64,000 nucleotides of DNA from Cinnamomum chago. Lineage: Eukaryota; Streptophyta; Magnoliopsida; Laurales; Lauraceae. Below, in pieces: positions 11,649 through 23,111 of the stretch; within the stretch, counting starts at the first letter, position 1, and each line of letters starts with the position of its first letter. Position numbers and translations under genes: made by a program. Location: positions 3,874,501-3,938,500 of the forward strand of contig CP142453.1 of assembly GCA_038049695.1 (NCBI GenBank), read 5' to 3'. Below the pieces are notes generated by a model. The model searched no databases. It saw only the letters and a program-made list of their open reading frames with translations, and was not told the DNA's origin.

Positions 11649-12739
11649 TGTACCACATAGTGGGGCCCATTTTATACCCGTTCAAAAGGACAGTACATAC
11701 AAACCACACCCCCACTCCTCTAAATAGTCATCGATCCTATGAATTTGCACATACCCGAATAAACTAGACCATTGGATTGATGGTCTATTTTTATTGTTTT
11801 ACATAAAATTGTTAAACTTGTGAACTATGGATGAAGAGGTTGGAGGCATTAGATTGATTTCAAATTCAAAATCTATATTGGGCCCACTTCGACCTTCCCT
11901 ATCCCATGATTTGTGGGGCCATAAGCGGGCCCTAGTAGGTAGTATCTACCGTAAGATAGTAAGGACCGTCCTTATAAGACCCTTACCCTATATATGGTAA
12001 ATCTTCCTATGTATTCACTTCTAATGTATTATAGTGAGAACTTCTAGCGGGCACACCTAATGATCCATTTGAACCTTCACACACACACACACACACACAC
12101 GAGAACTCCCATGATAGTCATGAGATTCTCGGGTTTGCACCCACCGAATGAATTAGACCGTTGGATCGAAGGTCAATCTTTTCTTTCAATATAAAGAAGT
12201 TAAATGTGTGGGTCATGGATCAAGGGGGATAGAGACATGAGATTGACACCATTTTTTATATTGGGGTCCATCATGAGTGGGTCTTTATTTATGTAGAGAA
12301 ATGTTTTCCAACGACCAACAGCACATGCAATCTAGCATTGCAGGGCCCACCTTTAATCACGGGATGCCTTTTCACACTTTCATCACCGATGATTTGATGA
12401 TCTAGCACCAGGCCCAATTTCACACTCACAAACCTTTGTCCACCGTTAAATTGAATCTTAAATATTCTCAATGGAATCCATGGACAAAAGACAACCAAAT
12501 TTAAAGGCTATTAAATGAAGGGCTAGGATGATGATCTGAAAGGGCAGATTCTTTTTTGTTGGCCCTTATTGAAGAGACCTTTCCATGTATCCCGAGGTTG
12601 GAACACTCGTGACTTGGACTCGACTCATCTAATGCAAATTTTTTGACCCGGATAGAGTCAATGCGGAGACCCGGGAGAGTCATTTTTTTTAAAAATAATC
12701 TAAAAAATATTTAAAAATGAATCCATTACTTATAAAATA

Positions 12740-14182
12740 GAGGAATTTAAGGGGAAAAACTCCACAGGACGCCATACGTCCGATGAAGACTTAGTAGGAC
12801 GTTGGACACAAGAGGGATCCTTTGGCCTCAATTCATCTTTTTTTTTTCTTTTATTTTCTTTGGGATGGTCGATATCGACCATCAACCATCATGGTAAGCC
12901 TCCTGCAGATGAGTGTTGAATGGTAGATCATATATGGTGGCAGAAGGGACATGGAAAATCTCCATCTCTTCATCCAATCCCCTCTCATTTCATCTCTATA
13001 GACCCTAATTTCTCTCTTTGTGATCTCTCCATCTCCCTCCCCTCCACTTGTGCCGAGTCCTGTGACTACTACCTCAACATGTACGCCGAGAAGAAGCCCG
13101 ATAAGGCCAACCCCAACGAGACAAGCCTCTCCAAATGGGACTCCTACATGGGCCCATCCTCAATCTTAGCCTTGCAGCCACTCTTATGTGACTGGCAACT
13201 GTCCTTCATCGCTATGTGCTACGTTTAATCAATATGACCGATGATGACCTTGGATCATCATCTCCGTGAAATCATTCCTTCCCTGAATCCAAGCCATGGA
13301 AGGATCTGGATTCTCTACACCTATACCCACCACACAAGATGATAACAATAACGAGTTCGAGATTGGCTGAATTAAGTTTAACATTATATTATATATGATG
13401 CCAGATTTTTAAAGTAGGCTTGTATATTGGTTAATATAATTAGAACAAAACAATCGTACATGGGTGAAAATGAGACAAGTTTGCTCTGATCCGGTGCTAC
13501 CTAGATCATTAAAAAGGGCTGCAGTGTCCTGTTACTGTACCTACAGAAGGTAACTGCTTCAAGTTAAATGAGCAAGAGGGATGAAAGCAGAGAAGGGAAA
13601 GACCTCTAAGATCTCCTATTACAACACAGATGTACGTCACACTAAACTAATCTGAGATGACACTTTGCCCAAAACGAATCTCCTATTACAACACCTCGTC
13701 GAGGTCCTCCTTGCCAAAGCCCTCCCATGCGAATTCACCCATGACAGCATTGGTCAATATCAACCAATTTTTTCTGTTAGATTTCCTCCAACCCATAATT
13801 GCCTTAGTTGCTGAACATGACAGAATGGTCGATATCGACCATTACAGCTTAGTTATGATGGTCGATATCAACCAATCTGTCAATCAGATTTCCTCCAACA
13901 TATAATTGCCTTAGTTACTGAACATGACTGAATGGTCGATATCGACCATATCGCAAAAGAACAAAAAAAAAAAAAGATTGAAAAGCAACAAGAGGACCCC
14001 TCCAGTGTCCGTTATCCTAATAGTCGATATCAACAATAATAATGGTCGATATCTAACATATTGCAAAACAATGAAAAAAAAAAGTAAAAAAAGCAATATG
14101 AGGACCCCTCTCGTATTCGACATGGAATTGGGTCCTGCTGGGACGTATGTGATCCAACGGGGAGTTACCTCGTAAATTTCTC
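12740..14182. mobile_element. Family-1 MULE carrying gene fragments, 9-bp target duplication
   Basis: The 1443-bp element is flanked by perfect TATAAAATA repeats at 12731-12739 and 14183-14191. The left end is GAGGAATTTAAGGGG; the right end, read inverted, is GAGAAATTTACGAGG. Inside each end lie poly-T/poly-A tracts and palindromes: perfect GGTCGATATCGACC at 12867-12880, 13827-13840 and 13934-13947, plus degenerate copies near 13858, 14020 and 14042. The interior has coding-like fragments (12920-13228 and 13660-13760). The duplicate in copy B (51496-63671) has diverged flanking 9-mers, so the insertion predates the segmental duplication. Confidence 0.9.
12920..13228 (+). pseudogene. Captured gene fragment in a family-1 MULE
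   Basis: An open frame containing ESCDYYLNMYAEKKPDKANP and NETSLSKWDSYMGPSS is conserved in the copy-B element near 62440-62640 (YLNMYAEKKPDKVDPNETSL). The better-preserved copy-B version has a proline- and glycine-rich, GC-rich N-terminal part. Conservation between copies and codon-like structure suggest capture from a host gene. I do not recognise the parent. A second coding-like patch near 13696-13740 (LVEVLLAKALPCEFT) may be another captured exon. Confidence 0.4.
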
Positions 14183-15399
14183 TATAAAATATAGAATTAC
14201 ATTTATTTACATGCATTCATAATAATAAACTCAATTTAATAAATTTATATATGCAAAAAAGTACTACAACAAGGAAAATAAAAGGAAAAATACTAGATAT
14301 TACATAATTTGTTAGTTCAAATACTAAATTTAAAGATCAAATATAAGTTTTAAATTACATTTCAATCACCATTTTTTTACTAATTGACTCCAAACCTTAT
14401 GCATAATTACATTTAAATAAGAGGGATTTACCGGTAAAATCCCTATAGGACCGTATACGTCCCAGCAAGACCCAGCTGAATTTTTGATATCGAAGGGATC
14501 CTCGTATTGGCTTTTCTTCATTTTTTTTTGTCATTTTGTGACATGGTCGATATCGACAATTATTAATAGTCGATATCGACCACCATATGAGTACCCACAT
14601 ATATCTCGCCCCGATTCCACTTTTCACATTTCTCCATTTGGGTCATCTTCAACACTGCTCTGGACTTTTTTTCTTCTAGAAATCACCATAAAACGCCATC
14701 TCCATGGTGGTTGAACTCCATTAAGACAAAGGTACACACATTATCTACTACAATAGACTGCTTTATGTACCCTAAAACACCATCATCTAGATTTTCCTCA
14801 AATATTTAATTGTTGGAAACCCTAAAAACCATGGGAAATCTTGTTTCTATGCCCTAGGCAGCTGTGGTTTATAGGGTTTGAAGGGTTTTTTTTGTGATTG
14901 AGTTAGCATCCATTGCAATTAGGAATAATGTATTATGATGAAATCCAGCAATGGGAGAAGTTTTTGGACATGAATTGGTTTTTTTTTCTTTTTTGCTGTC
15001 CCCTTTTCTTGCGTTTGTTACTTTTAGAAGAGAATTATCAACAATTTTAATCATATTGATAAGATGTTGTGGGTGAATCTGCATATTGGTTTTGTTTCTT
15101 TTGATGATTTTTAAATAACAGGAGAATGGGTGGAATAATGTGTGAGGAATAGCACTCATTAACATGGTTTGAAAGCATTGTTTCAAGCTTTATAATAAAT
15201 AGACTATTGATCAAAATGCCTTTTATTTCTGTTGATTAAACTATTGTTGTAAATATTTAGTTAGTCGTAAACGTTTGAGAAAAGCTACCTAAACTCTACT
15301 CTCAGAGACATACAAATGCTGTTAAAACAGATCTGTATTAAATGTCGTTTGTACCTAATTTTCACCGATATCTGCATTAATTTCATCTGTAATGACAGC

Positions 15400-18024
15400 A
15401 TGTCAGATAGAGAGGTGTTGTTCATCTTCCACTATGGCGGTGACTTTGAATTCGATATAAGTCGTCCTGTGTACAATGGAGGAAAGCAGAAGATGAGTTT
15501 TTTAGCTACAGACATTACATATGAATCTCTTGCTAAAGAAGCAATTGAAGCATCTAATGGGGAGTCATCCATCCAGAGTTTAAGCATGCAATACCTACAT
15601 CACAACAAACATGCATTCTCCCTGGCCAGCATTGATGATGACAACGATCTTAGGAGTATGCTCAAAGCATCGGGTGATGAATCAAATGAGATCTATTTAT
15701 ATGTCTTCAACGCACGGAACAAGGAGCAATGCATAGGAGGGGATAATTGGAGGTACACTTATAAATTGCAGAAGTAGATTGTACATCACCAAATACTATA
15801 TTTTCCTTCTTACTTGCTTAGTTATGTAATGATTCATTGTAGGTTTCAAAGGAGCTCTGCTCGTCGCTCTTGTCTGGACAAAACAAGGAACTCAACAGGA
15901 ACTTTAAACAAAAAACAAGTTTATAACTCAACTAGCTGTGGATACGTACCCACCATCGACATCCACGAAGACAAAGACATGTTTTTTCCTACTGTGTGGG
16001 TCGATTGCAGTCCAAGTCAGACGGTCGGACAAGACACTGTCGATGATGATTTGGTATTTGGGAAAGACCATGGTGGTGATATCCATCTTGATGGGCCTCC
16101 CTCCACAGGTCAAATCCATTCAAATCTGATGTTGAATGCTGAAATTAAAGTTGAAGGAGCCAATCTAATCAATGAGGCATTTCGTTGTAATAATAATCCG
16201 GCTAAAGTTGCAGGAGCCAATCGAATCAATGAGGCATTTCATTGTAATGAAGCTCCATCTGTTGATCTTGAGGATAAAATGGAGCCCGAGTACATAAACA
16301 CAGATGTTGGCAACAACTCGGCACGGGAAATGTGGATCGGCCATGAGTTCCAAGATCGACAAACGTTCCAGAATACTTTGGCTAAGTTCGCAATTTATGG
16401 CAACTTCACTCTCAAACCCTTAAAAACCAACATGACCAAAGTGACTACACGCTGCAGAGATTAGGAATGTCCATGGCGTATTCACACTTCAATTGTAGAA
16501 TCAGGCCCACGATTTAAAGTAAGGACGTATAATCCTAACCATAAATGCTAAAGGCCAATGATGGGCATCGCACATCGACAAGCATCTTCGGCGCTTATTA
16601 CAGAGTACGTCATGGATAGAGTTAGACAGAATGTCAATTTGAAACCGAAGGAGATCATGAATGACTATCAGATGGAGTTTGGGGTAACCATTAGCTACAA
16701 GAAGGCTTACATAGCAAGGGAGATGGCACTGAATTTGGTCCGTGGATCGTCTGAAGACTCCTTCCAGCAGCTACCTCTGTACTGTAAAGAACTTTGTATG
16801 AGCAACCCTGGCACTGTAACAAACATAGACATCACAACAGAGGACCGTTTTAGAAGATTTTTTTGGGCATTCGGACTTTGTTTAAGGTCTTTCACGTCTT
16901 CGTTGAGACCAGTGATTGCTGTCGACGGTTCACATCTCCGAGGCAAGTATCCAGGTATCTTTCTTGTAGTTGTAACACATGATGCCAATCAAAAGCTACT
17001 TCCAATCGCCTTCGCATTTGTGGAAGCCGAGCACTGTGACAGCTGGGAGTGGTTCCTTGCTAATTTGTTCATATCGCTGGGGGAGCCAACCAACTTGACT
17101 ATTGTTTCAGACTATCAAAAGGGCCTCATTCCAGCACTAAAGAACACCATAACGTCCGCATTTTACTGTTATTGTTGTCGTCACATTGCTGAAAATATCA
17201 AGGCTGCTTTTAGTGATCGGGCAATAGTAAATAAATTCTGGGGGGCAGCAAAGTCTTATAGGCCTTATGAGTGCAAGGCTTACATGACGGATATACGTAT
17301 AGTAAGTCAAGAGGCGTTCAACTACATTGAGGCAATTGGGCGGCAACGTTGGACGAATGCATATGTAGAAGGCCGTCGGTATGACATGCTTACTAGCAAC
17401 GCGACAGAGTGTACTAACAGCCTCTTAAGAGACACAAGAGTCCTGCCTATCACAAAGCAGGTAGAGGAAATACGTGCCAAGTCAATGGGGTTCTATCAAA
17501 AACGACACCTCCTTTCTAAAAGCACAACAAGTCGGCTAACTCCGTATGCAGAGAAACTACTGAGCCAAGAAATAGAGGGTGCTCGCCGAGTGCACGTTCG
17601 AATAGCTGGGCTCGTTGAATTTTAGGTTCAATCTGCGGAGTATGTGGACGTTGTTGACCTCGAACGGAAAACTTGCACATGTCGGAAATGGCAGCTATTG
17701 GGCATCCCGTGTTGTCATGCATTGGCTTCAATGAAGGTCAGAAATTATGATCCGTACGCATTTTGAGAGCATTGGTATTTGTCAAGCAGTTACCGTACAT
17801 CGTACAGTGAAGTCTTACATGCTACTCGCGACATCAAACAATGGGAGCACACATGTGATGTTAGTGTTCTTCCACCGATAGCCACTAAACAGCCCGGACG
17901 TCTAAAAAAGAACAGGATCCGTACCAAAGATCGTGCTCGACAGAGAAGGGTCATAACTTGTTCAAATTGCAAAGGGAGAGGGCATAATCGTGGAGGGTGT
18001 CGCAATCCTCCATTAACTAGTTGA
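15400..18024 (+). pseudogene. Mutator-like transposase (family 1), four in-frame stops
   Basis: The model is exon 1 15400-15752, a 90-bp phase-2 GT-AG intron 15753-15842, and exon 2 15843-18024. The spliced length is exactly 845 codons in one frame. Start MSDREVLFIFHYGG was chosen because a homologous start occurs in two other copies here. The order of parts is a PB1-like N-terminus, a MuDR-type DNA-binding region (MWIGHEFQDRQTFQ...CPWRIHTSI), then the MULE transposase domain. That domain holds acidic residues in VDGSHLRGKY (codon at 16924), SDYQKGL (17110) and ATECTNSLL (17407), plus C/H pairs in YCCRHIAE. A SWIM zinc finger (CTCRKWQLLGIPCCHA) and a CCHC knuckle (CSNCKGRGHNRGGC) follow. Stops lie at 16462 (TAG), 16549 (TAA), 17623 (TAG) and 17764 (TGA). 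By comparison with the second transposase, the last two replace Gln and Cys codons. It is otherwise uninterrupted and must have been active recently. Confidence 0.93.
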
Positions 18025-18437
18025 TGGACATAGGTGGAATTTTTTTGGTGGTATTTTTTTGGGTGGATAAATTCGATGCATATAAGCTTTGTAAGTAAAA
18101 ACAACTTTAAGTAAGAGCTGTTGTGCAGGAATTTTTTGGGGTTTTAGATGATGCATATAGTCCTATTGGAAGTGAAAATCTAATTATGTATATTTTGTAT
18201 AGTCATCCTTTTTTGTAAGTGGATGTTGGAAATATAGTCCCATTGTTATTTTTTTTTTTTTGGATGTGGGAAATATAGTGAAATTGTGTGTTTTTGGATT
18301 TGAGCTTACTTTAGTGAAATGGTGCTTTTTATCCCTTTTAACTGTTAATGTAAAGAGATTGATGGTTTTTCATCTAGGTTATTCTAACCTAAAATTGGTT
18401 GAAGTTTGTAAAAGAAATCTCATTATTATAACAAAAT

Positions 18438-18650
18438 GGTCGATCGCGTAGGTATGTTGTCGATATCGACCATTTAACTGAAAGATTGGATTTCAATTCT
18501 GTGACAGTATTGGTCGATATCGACCACTTTTATTGTCGATATCGACCATTTAACTGAAAGATTGGATTTCAATTCTGTGACAGTACTAGTCAATATCGAC
18601 CACTTTTATTGTCGATATCGACCATTTAATTGAAAGATTTCAGTGGGGTT
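18438..18650. repeat. 77-bp tandem repeat carrying GTCGATATCGAC palindromes
   Basis: Palindromes lie at 18459-18472, 18512-18525 (perfect GGTCGATATCGACC), 18535-18547, 18590-18602 (one change) and 18611-18623. They are embedded in 2.4 copies of a 77-bp unit that also contains ACTGAAAGATTGGATTTCAA. The array fills the space between the 3' ends of the convergent transposase and PMD genes. It is the only place where this palindrome sits mid-element rather than near element ends. Confidence 0.9.
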
Positions 18651-19769
18651 TTAGGTAGTCTCCTTCGCCACGTCCTAAAGAGTGGGAACTGAATGTCCCC
18701 CTTCCAATTATCTTTTGGCTTAGGACACTTTCCAATAGAAATCCTACTGTAAGCCCATATCTGCACCACAGTTAATCCAATAAAATGAGTTACGTACAAT
18801 ATAATTAACAAAGAAAATTATAGAAATTAATTTCAAACGATCACCTGCAATAGCTATAGAGGCCAGTTGGTGTCCTCAGTTGGTGACCTTCAATCTCTCC
18901 AGTATCATCCACCTTATCATCTCCATCTATCTTCTTATCCGCATTCCATCGGGAGGCATTGATCAACATCCTGTATAGATTGGCAAGACATGCCGGTGCC
19001 CATGCGTAAGATTTAAACTCTTTAAAAAGCTCGAGTAGGTAAGCCGGTCCATGGGCACCGGAAGTCTGCGTAACTATTTGACCGGAGACCAAGAAGAATA
19101 GGTAGGCCCGCGTTGCACGGATCTCTTTGTCTTTGTAATTCTTGTCCTTCTTCTTTTTCTCCAATTCTGTAGCCTTGAAGTTGTCTTCAAGCCGCTTAAA
19201 CTTCAGTGTTATGCCCACGTAGTCAATCTTCTTCTGTGGAGTAATCCCAAGGACCTCCTCACACACAGGCACTACAAACTTCCCTAGGAAAGTACGTCCA
19301 GCAACTAATGGCCCATCTATTGGAAGGCCGTATTTGTATGCCACGTCTTCAAGCGTGACAGTAGCTTCGCCGGTTGGAAAGTGAAACGAGTTTGTCTTAG
19401 GCCGCCATCTCTCTACTAGAGCAGTGATAAGCGCATGATCTATGTCAATGCGATCTATATATGAAAGATGATGGAGGCCCGTTCGCCTCATGTAGTCCTT
19501 TTGTTGCTTTGTAAGTGACCATGTATTCTTGTCTGGATTTGTAGGTATGTACCTCAACCTCCCGAATTCTTAGTGCGTTCAATAATAAAAAAAGGTTGTA
19601 AGCATGTAGATAATGTAACACAATAACAAAGTATACTGATGCTATGAAATAAGGAAGCATGTAGTTGTGGGATATACATCTCCACGGGGATTCCTTTGGA
19701 TACATGATAGCGTTGGTTGTATAGGAGAGTATTCGGAGCTTCGGATGCCTGTTTTTCATTCGTCTGCAC
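18626..19769 (-). pseudogene. Plant mobile domain (MAIN/PP7-like) gene inside the MULE
   Basis: The exon model on the minus strand is 19769-19678 (NTLLYNQRYHVSKGIPVEM), intron 19677-19559, exon 19558-18845, intron 18844-18761, and exon 18760-18626 (IWAYSRISIGKCPKP). The main exon shows the plant-mobile-domain pattern: TGLHHLSYIDRI, DHALITALVERWRP, TFHFP-like TNSFHFPTGEATVTLEDVAY, and KYGLPIDGPLV. Near 18860 the expected frame changes: the reading that joins to IWAYSR is WPL-stop-LLQ. One frameshift and one TAG are therefore present, consistent with a spliced length (941 nt) not divisible by three. Host PMD proteins such as MAIN and MAIL1 act in silencing and genome stability in the nucleus; the role of transposon-borne copies is unknown. 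All introns have GT-AG ends. Confidence 0.85.
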
Positions 19770-20023
19770 ATATTAAAGCAATTAGGGAACATGAGCAATT
19801 AGGTTCCATGCCATGCATTATGTTTTTTTTTTTTTTTTTTTTACTTCAAATCATAGTTCATGGACTGATTAGTAACTTCAAATTCAGTTTTGGCATGTGG
19901 ATGCAGGAGATCTCTGCACCTAATGTATCTAGGATGTTATTTCCATGTGCTTTGTTATGTAATTGACTGTGCGGGTTATAGAGGGTTTTTTGCCTTTTCT
20001 TTCTTTTCTGTTTCTGATTTCAG

Positions 20024-21110
20024 GAATAACCTGTTGATCGGAGCAAGCACTGGGGTGATCTGGAATAAGAGGAGGAAAAAGAGGAAGAAGAGGAAGAATA
20101 GTTGGAGGAAAAGGAATTCGAAGCAGGCATTCAATCTGTAGACAGCCTATCAAGGTATACAACTGTTTGACACTCAATTTGGTTGTTTTCATGAATATAT
20201 CATAATACGAACATTGAATTCTTTATTTTGTACTTAGCACCCCCCAATAGTGTGGAGACACTCAATGTCATTGACCTCCGAAAGCAACAACGGAAAGAGC
20301 CTGAGAAACCTCTATATCAAGTGGGTGCAGCATTTGTAATTTTACCTATGTGGGTTCCTTGCATTCTTTATCTTTATTTTAACATCTCTAATTGGAACTG
20401 AATTGGCTATTAACGTTTCTCAAAATTTATAGGTACTTGAAGAGAAAGAAGAAAAGATTGCTCCAGGGACCTTGCTTGAAATACATACACATATGTATTA
20501 GCTTGACTTTGATATAGCATAGATATTGACCCCTTGATTTATTTGTTTTTTATTATCAGCGTAATCAGATTTTGAAATTCCATGACCTGAATCCTATCGG
20601 ACCAACACGGTACATTTGTCACCTGCTATAGAAATGGCCGTGTTATCAATTCTCTCAAAAGACATAGTTTTCTACTATTATCTGCATTGATAATATATTC
20701 TCTCTCAAGTTGATCTACTTCGGGGACAAAAAGCAGACAAAGTGGATGTCACCCTATAACCAGAGGATTTGGAAGTTTTGGACAATGTTTTGGCTACCAA
20801 ATAAGTGGAACTGTGATAAGTATTATTGTCAATTCCTTTATCATCTTGTTGAAAACTAATTTTGTTTTAAGTTGGATCACAGGTACAAGGAAGCAAGGGA
20901 GGAAGAGAAGCTTCGTAACCATCAGGAAGATTGAAGCGAAATGGTTGCAGAGGTGAGTTTTTGGTCTGACATATTGCATCTTGCTTTTTTTTGGAGTTTA
21001 TTGGTTCAACCGTTATAATGAGATAGATCCGGTGCAGGCTGCGAACAAGAGGAAGCGCAAGATGCAAGAAAAAGAAGGGAAGTCAAAGAAGAAAGATTTT
21101 CAAATTTTAG
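20024..21110 (+). pseudogene. SF3B2: Captured C-terminal part of splicing factor SF3B2 (SAP145)
   Basis: Six exon-like blocks with intron remnants match the plant SF3B2 C-terminus. 20024-20154 reads PVDRSKHWGDLE, an acidic run, then EAGIQSVDSLS. 20238-20320 reads VETLNVIDLRKQQRKEPEKP. 20433-20500 reads VLEEKEEKIAPGTLL. About 20711-20800 reads VDLLRGQKADKVDVTL and PEDLEVLDNVLATK. 20883-20952 reads YKEAREEEKLRNHQED. 21038-21110 reads ANKRKRKMQEKEGKSKKKDF and a stop. SF3B2 is a U2 snRNP SF3b subunit that contacts pre-mRNA near the branch site. Here Glu codons have become TAA/TAG, one block is frameshifted, and the N-terminal half is absent. Introns are kept, so capture was at the DNA level. Recognition rests on recalled family sequence. 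Confidence 0.85.
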
Positions 21111-22440
21111 ATCTTATAATTGTGTACTAGTTTCAGGAGTAGCATTTTGAGTTGATTCAACAAATCAAATTACTGAAACAAGGTAAGTAGAATCACAAAA
21201 CTTGATCAAGTATTTTATAGTGATTAAAAAATTACTAATCAGTAGAAAATATAAAGACATCAACAGAGATGTATTGGACTATGGTCTCTTTATGATGGTC
21301 CACCAGATAGAGAGGATGCACTGCCTATTGATTACTTGATTAGAAGAAAAAAAAATGTTTCTTCCAATGAAGTGTTATATGATACCATAAATAAGATGAA
21401 TGCCTTCTATCGTGCACTGTAAGGAGTGTTTAAGTCTCAAACAGATTGCAAACTGTATATTATGCATTGTTATACATGGGATGAAGTTAGAACAGTGTTA
21501 ATCGACAGAATAACGTAAAAGAATTAAAAGAGAGATATAACACTGTATAGAGGCAATCTGTTGATTCCAAAAATCTCTTTTGTCGTATTCAATTCAAAAT
21601 TCTATGGATCATGTAAGAGAAGGCAAAACAATTGCAGATGACTTCTTTTAAATGCAATCTATTGAAGTAAATTTTAATCCATTATGGAACACAATAATAG
21701 ATCAATAATCAAACTGCAAAGATAATCGATATCCGAATTAAAGAAATCTGATGCTAGAGTATGACATTCAACTCAGAAAACTAAAATTAATTCAATGCAT
21801 AAAAAAATGGCACATGGATAATAAAACAAATAATCATATTAATAGATGAGATAGGTATGCCAAATAAAGTTTTTGGCCCATCTAAAAAAAAAAAGAAGAT
21901 AGAATCCAATGTAGGGGGAGACAGCATAGGCAAAGGGGAGACAAGTTCAGATGGAAGGGGAGACAAAGATGGAGAGTAGGGGGAACAGATGCAGGAAAAG
22001 AAAACTTGTGAGGGTTTTTTCTTGCGGAGACAGGAAAAATACAAACATAAATTTTCCTCTAAAGTGTGAAAAGCATTTACCCGGCTGATTTTACTGCCAA
22101 ACGTGCCCTTAAGAAGAAGAAGAGTACGGTTCCATGAGCATGAGTTCGTTCGGATAGGTGTGGAGAAGAAGAACAACTCAGAGCACAACCATACCTCTCA
22201 AAACCCCGATTTATATTCAAAATCTAGGGCACAAAATAGGAAAACAAAAAAGAAAGAAATGAACGCACCTCCATATGAACCAGTTTTGAAAAATGACGCC
22301 AAGCTACCTGGGACCATCTACCAGGGACCACTGGGAAGGGGGGCCTCATCGACAGCGTGGAGAAGAAAGCGAAATGGGCACAGTTAGTGGAAAGGGATGG
22401 ACGATGGGAATGGGAAAAGGAGCTCGTGCGCGGAGTGTAT
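21111..22440. other. MULE interior downstream of the SF3B2 fragment
   Basis: About 21281-21422 reads SLYDGPPDREDALPIDYLIR then KKNVSSNEVLYDTINKMNAF, a coding-like but unidentified patch that may be another captured exon. The rest is AT-rich. Frames near 21787-22188 minus and 22103-22387 plus show no domain. Confidence 0.35.
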
Positions 22441-22690
22441 AAATCGAGGACTGGTCGATATCGACCATAACACTAAACGACAAAAAAAAAAAAAAAAACG
22501 AAAACACACCCAGGAAACTTTATCCGTGTATGATTTGAAAATGGTACCAACGAAGTGGTATAGGGCCCTACCTCGTAAATCCCTCTTTAAATAAACTTTA
22601 ATTGTTTAAAATTAAATCTATCTATTAAAAGGTTTGAAATGCAAAAAACTTATTAACATGAGAGGGCTCAGCCGAGTTTCCACTATTTTT

Positions 22691-23102
22691 AACTAGGTTC
22701 TTTGTCAAAATATGATGACTTGGGAGAATCAAGAGTCAAACTCTCGAGTCTACAACCAAGATCTTAATAGCTAGTTTGCCACTATTAATATAGTAAAAGT
22801 AAAATAAAGCCTTCATGTTTTAGACAAGATGTCGTATAAAAAATACTTTAATTCAAAACTCCCTTCGTATTTTTCAAAAAAAGTAAAAAAGCAACTAGTT
22901 AAAAATACCATTATAAACTAAAATACCAAAAAAAAAAACCATTTTTCCATAAAAAAAATTAATTTATTTTATAACAAACAACTAAAAATAAAATACTATC
23001 CTAATCCATTTATATGTTATTATTTCTTTGAAATCACCAAACTCCCCTGGCCCCAACGATGAGGAAGAAAGCATTGCCCTTGTAGGCGTATAAATATTTT
23101 AG
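22691..23102. other. AT-rich intergenic DNA upstream of the F-box locus
   Basis: No gene is seen. The block near 22850-23040 (runs such as AACAAACAACTAAAAATAAA) recurs in part near 54640-54790, suggesting a dispersed AT-rich repeat. Confidence 0.5.
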
Positions 23103-23111
23103 CGGGGGGTA

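Larger units (their letters stand above)
14421..22585. mobile_element. 8.2-kb family-1 MULE with transposase, PMD gene and SF3B2 fragment
   Basis: The element is bounded by GAGGGATTTACCGG on the left and, read inverted, GAGGGATTTACGAGG on the right. It is flanked by perfect TTTAAATAA duplications at 14412-14420 and 22586-22594. Copy B shows the pre-insertion site at about 63901-63915 (TATAAATAAACTTAATTG). The termini carry GGTCGATATCGACC-type palindromes (14545, 14572, 22453-22466). The contents are a transposase pseudogene on plus (15400-18024), a convergent plant-mobile-domain gene (18626-19769 minus), a palindrome array between their 3' ends, and a fragment of SF3B2 with introns (20024-21110). 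The intact duplication points to late insertion, yet the coding parts are already broken. Confidence 0.93.
3738..22690 (+). repeat. Segmental duplication, copy A
   Basis: Blocks of this region recur in the same order and orientation about 41 kb downstream: 3738-3905 with 44553-44714, 3906-4304 with 47234-47645, 5459-6984 with 47641-49499, 9215-9744 with 49950-50425, 11649-12739 with 50427-51495, 12740-14411 with 51496/62078-63895, and 22595-22690 with 63905-64000. Copy-A-specific insertions are the LTRs at 4305 and 9745 and the 8.2-kb MULE at 14421. The similarity is high but not perfect, so this is an old duplication rather than a simple sequencing repeat. Confidence 0.85.

Noticed and set aside
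7026..14216. Recurring peptide DMVDIDH/MVDIDY in many frames on both strands
   Set aside because: It is the translation of the palindrome GATATGGTCGATATCGAC in element ends, flanked by poly-Phe/Lys from T/A runs. It is not a protein family.
18438..18650. CRISPR-like array of direct repeats with spacers
   Set aside because: Plant context, repeats include the spacers in a 77-bp unit, and there are only 2.4 copies.
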